NCBI GenBank assembly: GCA_021784895.1
Contig: JAJYHG010000251.1
Coordinates: 1 to 64,000 of the forward strand
DNA length: 64,000 nt
Direction: 5' to 3'
Source: Actinomycetes bacterium
Lineage (GTDB): Bacteria; Actinomycetota; Thermoleophilia; Solirubrobacterales; Solirubrobacteraceae
Position 1 is the stretch's first letter. The number at the start of each line of letters is the position of its first letter. Positions 18,697 to 28,943 of the stretch are shown piece after piece. A program made the translations under genes and the position numbers. The notes below the pieces were generated by a model. That model was not told the DNA's origin and made no database searches. It saw only the letters and a list, made by a program, of their open reading frames with translations.

Positions 18697-18947
18697 CCGT
18701 AGAGGTCCTCATCGATCGTCGTCACCGACGTGATCGGCCCATCGTCGCTGCCGTGTGGCCCGTCGAGCATGAACCTGATGAGCGGGTCGTCGCGGAGCTT
18801 GACCGGGTCCACACTCATCTCGGAATCGATCCAGTCGCGCACGACCTGGGCGATGCTGCCCGCGCTGGCTGCCCGGACCTTGAGCCAGCGGTACTGGGCA
18901 TCGGTGAGGAAGAGCTGCGTGCGGTGGGTGAGCTTCACATCAGGCAC
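18693..18947 (-). CDS. Antitoxin partner of VapC (putative VapB)
   Basis: An 84-residue acidic protein is encoded just upstream of the PIN toxin and overlaps it by 4 bp. The N-terminal half (HRTQLFLTDAQYRWLKVRAA) looks like a ribbon-helix-helix DNA-binding segment. The acidic C-terminus (ITSVTTIDEDLYG) fits a toxin-wrapping tail. The ORF track runs to 19526, but that part is antisense to another gene. GTG 18947 is 7 nt after TAAGCT (leaderless type); GTG 18938 is the alternative. Confidence 0.7.
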   Translation of the reverse strand: MPDVKLTHRTQLFLTDAQYRWLKVRAASAGSIAQVVRDWIDSEMSVDPVKLRDDPLIRFMLDGPHGSDDGPITSVTTIDEDLYG

Positions 18948-19073
18948 AAGCAGCAGCTTACAGCACGCTGTAGCAGCGCAGAACGCGTGCCCGGTGAGAC
19001 GGTCGTGACGGCCCTTGTTGTGCGCGGCGGGCATCTCTTTGACCGGGCGTGATGCGCGTGCTGCAATCAAGCC

Positions 19074-20030
19074 ATGAGCAACCTGGTGGACTGGATCAGC
19101 CGGCTGCTCGAGGATTGCAGTGCGCGCGCTCCGTTCGGCATTGCCTTCGAGCTTGACTGCGCGCGGGCGCCGCTGGTTGCCTCCGTCACGCCGGCGGACA
19201 TGCCGGCGGTCCATGTGCGGCTCGACCGCGACGACATCAGGGGCAGGATCGACTTTGCCTGCCGGCTGCAGGCGCTGCTGGACATCGCGCTTGACCATCC
19301 CGTTCCCCGGTGCCCTGCGGATGGCATGGCGCTCGCGCCCGCGCGCGCCGGTGACGAGGTCGTATGGGCCTGCCCGGCGGGTGATTTCGGCTGCGCGATC
19401 GGCGAGTACGAGCTGGCGGCGTTCTGGCCCCCGGCCGAAGCCGATCAATGGGCCGCGCCGCTGCTGGCCAAGCGCTTTCACCGCGCCGGCGTCACCGGCC
19501 TGTCGCACTTTTCGGTGCAGAGTCATGGCGGAGCGCTGGTGGCGCGCGTCAGGGTACGCCCCGGCGCCGGCGAGGCGGCGGTGCGGGCGGCCGCCTCACC
19601 GCTGGCAGTCGAGCTCATCCGGGCTCCCGCGATCAGCACCGTCAGGGAGCGGCGCCCAGCGGGTGACCGCGAGGCGGCCCACGAGACGCTCACGCTCACC
19701 GGCGTGGCGATGCGTCTCGCGCGTCTGGACGGTGATCTGCACCGCGCAACCGCCGGCCAGGACTGCGACTTTCTGGTTGGCAGCACAATGGTGCGGCTGG
19801 CCGCAGCCCACCTGATCGGAGCGCCGGGAGAGACGCTGCTGATGGACGCCGACCGCCGGGCCTTCGCCGATGAGGGAGACCGTGTCAGCTGCGCCGGCGG
19901 CTTCGCTGCCGCCGGTCCGATCCGTGAAGCTGCACCGGCCTTCCTCGCAGCCCAGATCTCCGTCTACCGTGACGGCGCGCCGCTCGCCACCCACCCGCCC
20001 CGCTTTCAGCGGAAGCTTGGGGCCAAGTAG
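19074..20030 (+). CDS. Hypothetical protein, 318 residues
   Basis: I do not recognise this protein. It is soluble-looking, Ala/Arg-rich, with no signal peptide or membrane span, and has codon use like its neighbours. It contains scattered Cys-Pro pairs (PRCPADGM, WACPAGDF). It is divergent from the toxin-antitoxin pair across 126 bp. Its last eight codons and stop lie inside a copy of the 54-bp repeat (20008-20061), so the present C-terminus (QRKLGAK) may come from that insertion. Confidence 0.6.
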   Translation: MSNLVDWISRLLEDCSARAPFGIAFELDCARAPLVASVTPADMPAVHVRLDRDDIRGRIDFACRLQALLDIALDHPVPRCPADGMALAPARAGDEVVWACPAGDFGCAIGEYELAAFWPPAEADQWAAPLLAKRFHRAGVTGLSHFSVQSHGGALVARVRVRPGAGEAAVRAAASPLAVELIRAPAISTVRERRPAGDREAAHETLTLTGVAMRLARLDGDLHRATAGQDCDFLVGSTMVRLAAAHLIGAPGETLLMDADRRAFADEGDRVSCAGGFAAAGPIREAAPAFLAAQISVYRDGAPLATHPPRFQRKLGAK

Positions 20031-20061
20031 CTCATTTTTGAGCCATAACGTCCACGGCTTC
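20008..20061 (-). repeat. 54-bp palindrome-centred dispersed repeat, copy A
   Basis: Read on the minus strand, this matches 41446-41499 at 44 of 54 positions with no gaps. It includes the identical core TGGCTCAAAAATGAGC, whose arms GCTCA/TGAGC form a small hairpin. The minus-strand frame encodes KPW..WLKNE...PKLPL, the same peptide as the icmF copy. It overlaps the stop codon of the 318-residue gene. Confidence 0.75.
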
Positions 20062-20282
20062 ACGCATCTGGCTGCTCATTGAGCTCGTTGCGGCGCGGGC
20101 GCCGGCTCCGGGCAGGCGGCGGGACCGCCCCGCCGCCCCGCCGCCGGGCGGCCGGGCGGCCCGGGCGGTGGGAACGGGGTGCTGCCAGGCTGCTGGCTGT
20201 TGCTTGGAGCATGAGTTATTCGAGGAACGTGTGACAGCTGACACGTTGCGACGCCGCGGCCAGCGCGGTAGGGTGCCAGCCG
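20062..20282. other. Intergenic gap, 221 bp
   Basis: No gene is supported here. The first half is a run of G and C (CCGCCGGGCGGCCGGGCGG) that could fold into a strong hairpin and end transcription from the left. The second half is more AT-rich and holds a small inverted repeat (CGTG-TGACAGCTGA-CACG) about 40 bp before the next start, a possible operator. Confidence 0.4.
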
Positions 20283-22391
20283 GTGAGGACTAGCGCTCAT
20301 CTGCGGCGCAGGCGGCCGGCCTGGCTGATCGGCGACCCCGTCGGCGCCCTGGTGGCCGCCATAGCGGGCCTCGCGTGGCTCGGCCAGGCTCCGCCGCCGG
20401 CGAGCGCCGCGCCGGCCGGCGCGGCGCTCGCGTTCTCGGCGCCCACCTACCTGAACGCTGGGCTGGGGTACGGCCCGACCACGCTCACGGGCGTGAGTTG
20501 TCCGTCGGGCACGCTGTGCGTGGCCGTTGACAGCCTGGGCCGCGAGGTCGCGTTCAGCCCGACTGACCCCTCCGCGTGGTCGGCCTACCAGATCGACGGC
20601 AGCCGCGCCCTCAACGCCGTGAGCTGCATTGCACCGTCGCGCTGCGTCGCCGTCAGCGTCCGCGGCGATGCGATCAGCTTCGACCCGCTGCGAGTCGGTG
20701 CGGTGCCACGAGCGCATGCCGTCGACCCACACCACGAGCTGACCGCGGTCGCCTGCCCGCGTAGCGACCTGTGCGTCGCTCTGGACGCAGGAGGGCGGGT
20801 CGTGAGCTTCAACCCGCAAACGGGCGCCACCCTGCGTCAGGCGCGGTTCGGCGAGACCTCGCTGATTGCGCTCGCCTGTCCGACGCAGACCCAGTGCACC
20901 GCGCTCGACAGCGGCCGGCTGCACGCCGTCGAGCAGGTCGCGCCCGAGCGCATGCTCACCTTCGACCCGCAGACGCTGGCCGTGCTCGCGGTCATCCCCG
21001 TCCCGGCCACGATCGACGCAACCGCCCTGGCCTGCCCGGCGGCCGGCGAGTGCGTCGGCGCGGGCAGCACGGTGTGCCCCACGGTGCCGGCGGGCCAGCC
21101 CTCGGCCTGCAGCAACAGCGGCGCGAGTGTCACCTTCAACCCGCAGACCGCGACGAACCTGGCGGTGAGCACCAGAAGCCAGGTCGGCTACCTGGCTCTG
21201 GCCTGCATCTCCGCGTCGCTGTGCACGGCGATGGACCGCAGCGGCACCGAGGTGAGCTTTGACCCGGCAGCCGCCGGAACGCTCGCGCAGTCGCTGGTCG
21301 ACCCGCTCGGAGACTGGCCCAAGGGCTATAACCCCTCGCTGATCGCCTGCCTACCGGCCGGCGGCTGTGTGGTCGCGGCGCGCTCGTCCTACGGCTCGGG
21401 TGCCGTCAGCGCGTTTGCGCCGCTGGCCGCCGGCAGCCCGGCTCTGGTGCCGGTCGATGACGGCGGCCCGGTCGCCGCGCTCGCCTGCCCGGCACATGGT
21501 GCGTGTGTGGCGCTCGCCAACACAGAGGGGGCGTTCGACCCGTCGCAGAGCGTCGAGGCGGTGATCGCTTCCCCGGCCGCACGCCACGTCAGCGCCGTGG
21601 ATTCCTTTTTCGGGGCGGTCTCAGGGCTCGCCTGCCCACAGCGCAACCGCTGTGTGGGGCTCCTGACGCTCCCGGCGTTCGCGTCAAGCTGCGGCTGCGC
21701 GCGGGTGGGCACGGCTGTGGCGTTTGACCCCGCCGGCCCGGCGCACACCTACGACCACAACGCCCGCATCGACGCAGCCCGCTTGACCGGGGTCTCATGC
21801 CCGGCCGCTCGCGAGTGTGTGGCCGTCGACACCTCGGGCCTGGAGCAGGCCTTCAACCCGGCTCGTCCGCTGGTACGGACGCCGCATCGCGTGCTCGCAG
21901 GCCCGCTCAGTGCTGTCGCCTGCCCGTCGGCCGGCCAGTGCACCGCCGTGTCCGGTCGCGGCTTCGAGGTCACCTTCGCCCCTCGTAGCGGGGCGTTCTC
22001 CAGCCGGCGGATCGACCTGGGCGGACGGCTGGCGGCGCTCGCCTGCCCCACCACCAGCCAGTGCACCGCGACTGACAGCCGGGGCCGCGAGCTCACCTTC
22101 GACCCGCTCTCCCCAACGCCTCCGCTCGTGCACCAGGCCGCCCGGGCCGGCCTGAACGCGATCGCCTGCCCGTCTACGAGCTGGTGCATCGCCGTCTCGG
22201 GTGCTGGCACCGTGGTGACCGGGAACCCCGCCGGCGGCGGCCGGCTGACCGTAAGCGCCGTCCCCGGCGCAAGCGCCCTGCTGTCTGTCGCCTGCAGAGC
22301 GGTGCGCGCCTGCACGGTCGGCGACTCGATCGGCCAGACCTTCACCACGATGCGTAGCCCGGCCCGCGTTGCCGCGATACTGGGCCGGTGA
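20283..22391 (+). CDS. Exported 14-repeat Cys-rich protein, probable double beta-propeller
   Basis: A 702-residue exported protein with a basic N-terminus, a hydrophobic stretch and an Ala-rich cleavage-like region (residues ~1-45). The rest is about 14 repeats of ~45 residues with the pattern (A/V)(S/A)CPs...C.AvD..G...tFdP. Each has two Cys five residues apart, probably a disulfide. Fourteen is twice seven, which suggests two seven-bladed propellers; that is inference. Start is GTG. It overlaps truA by 4 bp, so it shares an operon with housekeeping genes. Function unknown; binding at the cell surface is plausible. Confidence 0.8.
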   Translation: MRTSAHLRRRRPAWLIGDPVGALVAAIAGLAWLGQAPPPASAAPAGAALAFSAPTYLNAGLGYGPTTLTGVSCPSGTLCVAVDSLGREVAFSPTDPSAWSAYQIDGSRALNAVSCIAPSRCVAVSVRGDAISFDPLRVGAVPRAHAVDPHHELTAVACPRSDLCVALDAGGRVVSFNPQTGATLRQARFGETSLIALACPTQTQCTALDSGRLHAVEQVAPERMLTFDPQTLAVLAVIPVPATIDATALACPAAGECVGAGSTVCPTVPAGQPSACSNSGASVTFNPQTATNLAVSTRSQVGYLALACISASLCTAMDRSGTEVSFDPAAAGTLAQSLVDPLGDWPKGYNPSLIACLPAGGCVVAARSSYGSGAVSAFAPLAAGSPALVPVDDGGPVAALACPAHGACVALANTEGAFDPSQSVEAVIASPAARHVSAVDSFFGAVSGLACPQRNRCVGLLTLPAFASSCGCARVGTAVAFDPAGPAHTYDHNARIDAARLTGVSCPAARECVAVDTSGLEQAFNPARPLVRTPHRVLAGPLSAVACPSAGQCTAVSGRGFEVTFAPRSGAFSSRRIDLGGRLAALACPTTSQCTATDSRGRELTFDPLSPTPPLVHQAARAGLNAIACPSTSWCIAVSGAGTVVTGNPAGGGRLTVSAVPGASALLSVACRAVRACTVGDSIGQTFTTMRSPARVAAILGR

Positions 22392-23172
22392 GCGCCCGCC
22401 TGACGATCGAATACGACGGCACGAACTTCGCCGGCTGGGCCGCCCAGCCCGGCCAGCGCACGGTCCAGGCCGAGCTCGAGCGCGCCCTGCAGACCGTGCT
22501 GCGCCGCCCCGTGACGCTCACGGTCGCCGGCCGCACCGACGCCGGCGTGCACGCTTGGGCTCAGGTCGCCTCCCATGAAGGTGATGCTGCCCCGCTGGGC
22601 AGCATCAACGCCCTGCTGCCGGCCGACGTGGCGGTCACCGCCTCAGAGCCCGCGCCGGACGGCTTCGACGCCCGCCGCGACTGCACCTCCCGCGCGTACT
22701 GCTACCGGGTCCTGACCCGTGTTGCGCGGCCGGCGCTCGAGCACGGGCGGGCGCTTCACTGGGGCTACCCGGTCGACCGCTCGGCGCTTCACGCCTGCGC
22801 CGCATCGCTGGCCGGCACTCACGACTTCACCGCCTTCACCCCCGCCGACACCTATCACGTCCGCTTCGAGCGCGACATCTATGCGGCGTACTGGTTCGAG
22901 CGCGGGCACGGGCTGCTCGAGTTCTGGATCGAGGCCGACACCTTCATGCGCCACATGAACCGCACTCTGGTCGGCACGATGCTGGATGTCGCCCGCGGGC
23001 GGCGCTCACCTGAGAGCTTCGCGGCGCTGCTGGATGGTGCCCCCCGCAGCGCAGCCGGCCCCACGGCGCCCGCACACGGGCTGTACTTTGCGGGCGCCGG
23101 CTACGCCGGCGCCCGCCTGCTTGGCACGACCCACCTGCTTGCCGCCCCGCCCTCTAGCCTTCAGGCCAGCTG

Positions 23173-23173
<1 letters not shown>
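22388..23173 (+). CDS. truA: tRNA pseudouridine synthase A
   Basis: TruA converts uridines 38-40 of the tRNA anticodon arm to pseudouridine. The 261-residue protein has the catalytic motif AGRTDAGVHAWAQ with the nucleophilic Asp, and FMRHMNRTLVGTMLDVARG at the C-terminal side. The GTG start overlaps the previous stop (GTGA) and the TGA overlaps the surE ATG, so the three genes form one operon. Confidence 0.96.
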
Positions 23174-26057
<2,884 letters not shown>

Positions 26058-26076
26058 CTGACCTTGAAGAGGCTAA

Positions 26077-26105
26077 TTGCAAGGTAGCTAAACGTTTGCT
26101 ACCAT
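26077..26105 (+). promoter_or_regulatory. Promoter and operator of the efflux-pump operon
   Basis: TTGCAA (26077-26082) and TACCAT (26100-26105) are 17 bp apart. Between and over them lies an inverted repeat, GGTAGC (26083-26088) and GCTACC (26098-26103), with an inner AAACGTTT. A start 7 nt after the -10 falls on the ATG, so the mRNA is probably leaderless. The MarR protein of the same operon is the obvious candidate repressor. Confidence 0.6.
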
Positions 26106-26112
26106 CGCTTTC

Positions 26113-27612
26113 ATGACGACCGACAGCACATTTACTGAAGACACCGACGCCGACCGGATCCCGCGCCACGTCTGGGTCATCTCCGCCGTGGCGATGCTCG
26201 GCGCGGTGATGTCGATCCTCGACACCACGATCGTGAACGTCGCCCTGGCCACACTCGGCCGGCAGCTGCACTCAAGCCTCGCGAACATCCAGTGGGTGAT
26301 CACCGGCTACATGCTGGCCCTGGCCGCGGTGATCCCGGTCACCGGCTGGGCGTCACGGCGCTTTGGCGCCAAGCCGCTGTTCCTGGTCTCGCTGACGCTG
26401 TTCACGCTCGGCTCGCTGATGTGCGGGCTGTCCACCTCCGCGACGGAGCTGATCTTCTTCCGCGTGCTGCAGGGCGTCGGCGGCGGCATGATCATGCCGG
26501 TCGCTCAGATCATCATGGCCGACGCCGCCGGCCCCAAGCGGATGGGCCGTGTGATGGCGCTGGTGGCGGTGCCGATGATGCTCGCGCCGACGCTCGGGCC
26601 GCTGATCGGTGGCGTCCTCATCCAGACCCTGAGCTGGCACTGGATCTTCTTCGTGAACATAGTCGTCGGCGCCTTTGCGATCCCGCTCTCGTTCCGGCTG
26701 CTGCCCTCGCCCGCCGTCGGCGAGCAGACGGGCGAGACGCTCGACTTGCTCGGCCTCGTGCTGATGTCAACCGGCCTGGTCGGGATCACCTACGGTCTGG
26801 CCGAGGCGGGCACGTACGGCACCTTCAACAACAGCCACGTCTGGCTGCCGACGGCCGCCGGCGTGCTGCTGGTGGCGGCGTTTGTGGTCCACGCGCTGCG
26901 CACCGAGCACCCGCTGCTGGACCTGCACCTCTACCGCCGCTGGCACTTCTCGGCGGCGTCGATCGTGATGTTCGCGCTCGGTGCGGCGGTGTTCGGCGCG
27001 ATGATCCTGATGCCGCTGTACTGGCAGGAGCTGCGCGGCTACGACGTGATCGACACCGGCCTGTTGACCGGCCCACAGGGGCTGGGGATGGCGGTCACGA
27101 TGCCGCTGGCGGCGCGGATGACCGACCGCTTCGGCGGCGGGCCGATCGCGCTCGTGGGCGTGGTCGCGACGGCGGTGCTGACAGTGCCCTTTGCGCTGAT
27201 CGGCGCCCACACGTCGGTTGCCTGGCTCAGCTTCGCGATGTTCCTGCGCGGCGCGGGCATGGGCGCCAGCTTCATGCCCGCCATGACGGCGGCCTTTGCG
27301 GCGCTCGACCGCAGCGAGGTCACCGATGCGACCCCGCAGCTCAATGTGCTCAACCGGGTCGGGGGCTCGGTCGGGACCACGATCCTGGCGGTCGTGCTCG
27401 CCAACGCCTTGCGCGGAGCCCACACGGCCGGCGCCGCCGCCGCGGCCTATGGCACGGCGTTCTGGTGGTCGGTGGGGATCGCCGCGCTGGCGGTGATCCC
27501 GTGCGTGGTGTTGTTGCGCGCTGAGCGTGGCGCGCGGCGCAACGCTCCGGACGGTGTCGACCCCGACCGCTTCGCGATCGACAGCGGGGCGGTGGCGGAG
27601 GCGCTGGCATGA
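26113..27612 (+). CDS. MFS drug-efflux transporter, DHA2 (EmrB/QacA) family, 14 TM
   Basis: A 499-residue membrane protein of the proton-driven multidrug exporter family. It has the DHA2 features: SILDTTIVNVALATL in the first span, WVITGYMLALAAVIP, the motif-A-like GWASRRFGAKPLFL, and motif C in span 5 (MMLAPTLGPLIGG). About 14 hydrophobic spans are visible. No Shine-Dalgarno is seen; the ATG is predicted to be the mRNA 5' end. Co-transcribed with the MarR gene by a 4-bp overlap, a layout typical of self-regulated efflux. The substrate is not predictable. Confidence 0.93.
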   Translation: MTTDSTFTEDTDADRIPRHVWVISAVAMLGAVMSILDTTIVNVALATLGRQLHSSLANIQWVITGYMLALAAVIPVTGWASRRFGAKPLFLVSLTLFTLGSLMCGLSTSATELIFFRVLQGVGGGMIMPVAQIIMADAAGPKRMGRVMALVAVPMMLAPTLGPLIGGVLIQTLSWHWIFFVNIVVGAFAIPLSFRLLPSPAVGEQTGETLDLLGLVLMSTGLVGITYGLAEAGTYGTFNNSHVWLPTAAGVLLVAAFVVHALRTEHPLLDLHLYRRWHFSAASIVMFALGAAVFGAMILMPLYWQELRGYDVIDTGLLTGPQGLGMAVTMPLAARMTDRFGGGPIALVGVVATAVLTVPFALIGAHTSVAWLSFAMFLRGAGMGASFMPAMTAAFAALDRSEVTDATPQLNVLNRVGGSVGTTILAVVLANALRGAHTAGAAAAAYGTAFWWSVGIAALAVIPCVVLLRAERGARRNAPDGVDPDRFAIDSGAVAEALA

Positions 27613-28163
27613 ACGCCACCGACTCGCTGACGCAAAGCCCGGCCACCGCGGTGGCCGGGCCTGCCGGTGGCCAAGCGGGGCCACCGGCAGGGGGCAGCGC
27701 GCTTTACGACCCGGCGACCGCCAGCGGTCAGCTCGGGCTCGCCTTCAAGCGGGCGATGGTGGCGGTGCGGCGGCTGCGCGGGCGCGAGACGCAGCGGATC
27801 GGGCAGCTGAGCTACGCCCAGTACGGGCTGCTGCACGGGCTCGCGGGTGGGTGCGAGTGCTCGGCCAAGGAGCTGGCGGAGCAGACTGACCTCTCGCCCG
27901 CGACGGTGACGCAGATGCTCGAGCACCTCGAGGCGGCCGGCCTGGTGACGCGTACGCGCTCCGAGCATGACCGCCGGGTGGTCCTGTCGGTACTGACCGA
28001 CGTCGGTGCCGCGGTCGTGGCCGATCGCCGCGGGCAGCTGGAGCGCCACTGGCGCGACGCGCTCACAGAGTTCTCAGACCGCGATCTGCGGGTGACCGCC
28101 AGGGTGCTGACGCGGATCGCCGAGGTCTTTGACTCGCTCTCGCGTGAGGGCACCGGCGACTGA
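27609..28163 (+). CDS. MarR-family transcriptional regulator
   Basis: A 184-residue winged-helix regulator with the MarR core near residues 55-140: LSYAQYGLLHGLAG, the recognition helix LSPATVTQMLEHLEAAGLV and the wing TRSEHDRRVVLSVLT. The first ~35 residues are a Gly/Pro-rich extension. The ATG overlaps the transporter stop (ATGA). It probably represses its own operon through the inverted repeat at 26083-26103, released by a pump substrate; that part is inference. Confidence 0.92.
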   Translation: MNATDSLTQSPATAVAGPAGGQAGPPAGGSALYDPATASGQLGLAFKRAMVAVRRLRGRETQRIGQLSYAQYGLLHGLAGGCECSAKELAEQTDLSPATVTQMLEHLEAAGLVTRTRSEHDRRVVLSVLTDVGAAVVADRRGQLERHWRDALTEFSDRDLRVTARVLTRIAEVFDSLSREGTGD

Positions 28164-28168
28164 GCGCG

Positions 28169-28194
28169 CGGCGGCCGCAGCACCCCGGCCGCCG
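28169..28194 (+). terminator. GC-rich hairpin after the efflux operon
   Basis: A perfect 9-bp stem CGGCGGCCG / CGGCCGCCG with an 8-nt loop begins 6 nt after the MarR stop. There is no T-tract, as for the other terminators in this window. Confidence 0.6.
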
Positions 28195-28943
28195 GCGGAG
28201 CTACGAGACGACCTGGAGCAGCTGTTTCGCGCCGGGCCGCCGCTGACCGGGCAGCAGCAGATCGGACGGCGACCAACAACGACCGAGGATCTCGCAGGCC
28301 GGTTGCCGTGCGGTGAGGTCGAGCGCACGCCGCTGCTCTGCTGTTCAGTTTGCTCACAAACGCACGGCGATCTTGGTGACAGATCGAGCAAACCAGCGCC
28401 GGGCGAGCCAGTTCGCTCGCTTGAGCTGGCCAGCAGCACCAGTGACCGGCTGCACCACTAGCCAGCTCATCCCCCTACCTGCGCGCCGGGAGGCTTAGAG
28501 ACCGATGCTCAGCAGCCCGCCGGGCCAAGCAAGCGGCACTCGGGCGAGCTCCCCGCCCTCCTTGACTGCTCCGCCTCGCAACGCCGCGGCCGCCCATGAT
28601 CGCCTCAGCCTCACCCTCAGCCTCACCCTCAGCCGGTCGAAACCGACAAACTGGGCACAACAGCGGCAGTTTGTTACACACGGCCCCTGAACCAGCTCGT
28701 TTTCGACAAACTGCGGACAAGCGGCACAGTTTGTCGGTTCAAGCCGGTTGGCGCACGCGCGCCTCGCCGAGCGGCAGCATGAGCCGCAGCCCGCAGCAAC
28801 ACCAGGGCGCAGCAGCACCAGCTCCCGCCCCCGCAGGGCCAGCCAGAGCTCGATCCGGTTATCACGGGTCGAACCGAGGTCGACCGTGTCGACGCGCGGC
28901 GGGCGGCCAGACTCCGAGGATGGGTCCGTCGCGCTCGCGCACG
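28195..28943. other. Gene-poor stretch, ~750 bp, with repeats
   Basis: No convincing intact gene is present; the open frames here are short, Arg/Ser-rich and change character along their length. It holds a 12-bp tandem repeat (CTCACCCTCAGC, about 2.7 units near 28610-28633), two copies of an inverted repeat (28646-28734), and a short minus-strand segment (28801-28902) that may be a decayed flavin-reductase-like fragment. It separates the efflux operon from the helicase gene and looks like island debris. Confidence 0.5.
28646..28734. repeat. Two copies of an ACAAACTG-N13-CAGTTTGT inverted repeat
   Basis: ACAAACTG (28646) and CAGTTTGT (28667) form the first copy; ACAAACTG (28706) and CAGTTTGT (28727) the second. 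Both have a 13-nt spacer and the copies are exactly 60 bp apart. The half-sites are 21 bp apart, two helical turns. They could be a paired protein-binding site or two hairpins in RNA. Confidence 0.7.

Noticed and set aside
18693-19526. Full 277-residue minus-strand frame as the antitoxin
   Set aside because: The first ~190 residues are antisense to the 318-residue gene and do not look like protein. A start near 18947 gives a normal antitoxin size.
28605-28640. Possible CRISPR array or minisatellite
   Set aside because: The CTCACCCTCAGC units are directly joined, only about 2.7 copies, with no spacers. No other array-like pattern was seen in the window.
28868-28885. Candidate att repeat of the tRNA-Pro T arm
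   Set aside because: GGTCGAACCGAGG only loosely resembles the tRNA 3' part (GGATTCGAACCGGGG); several mismatches make it likely to be chance.
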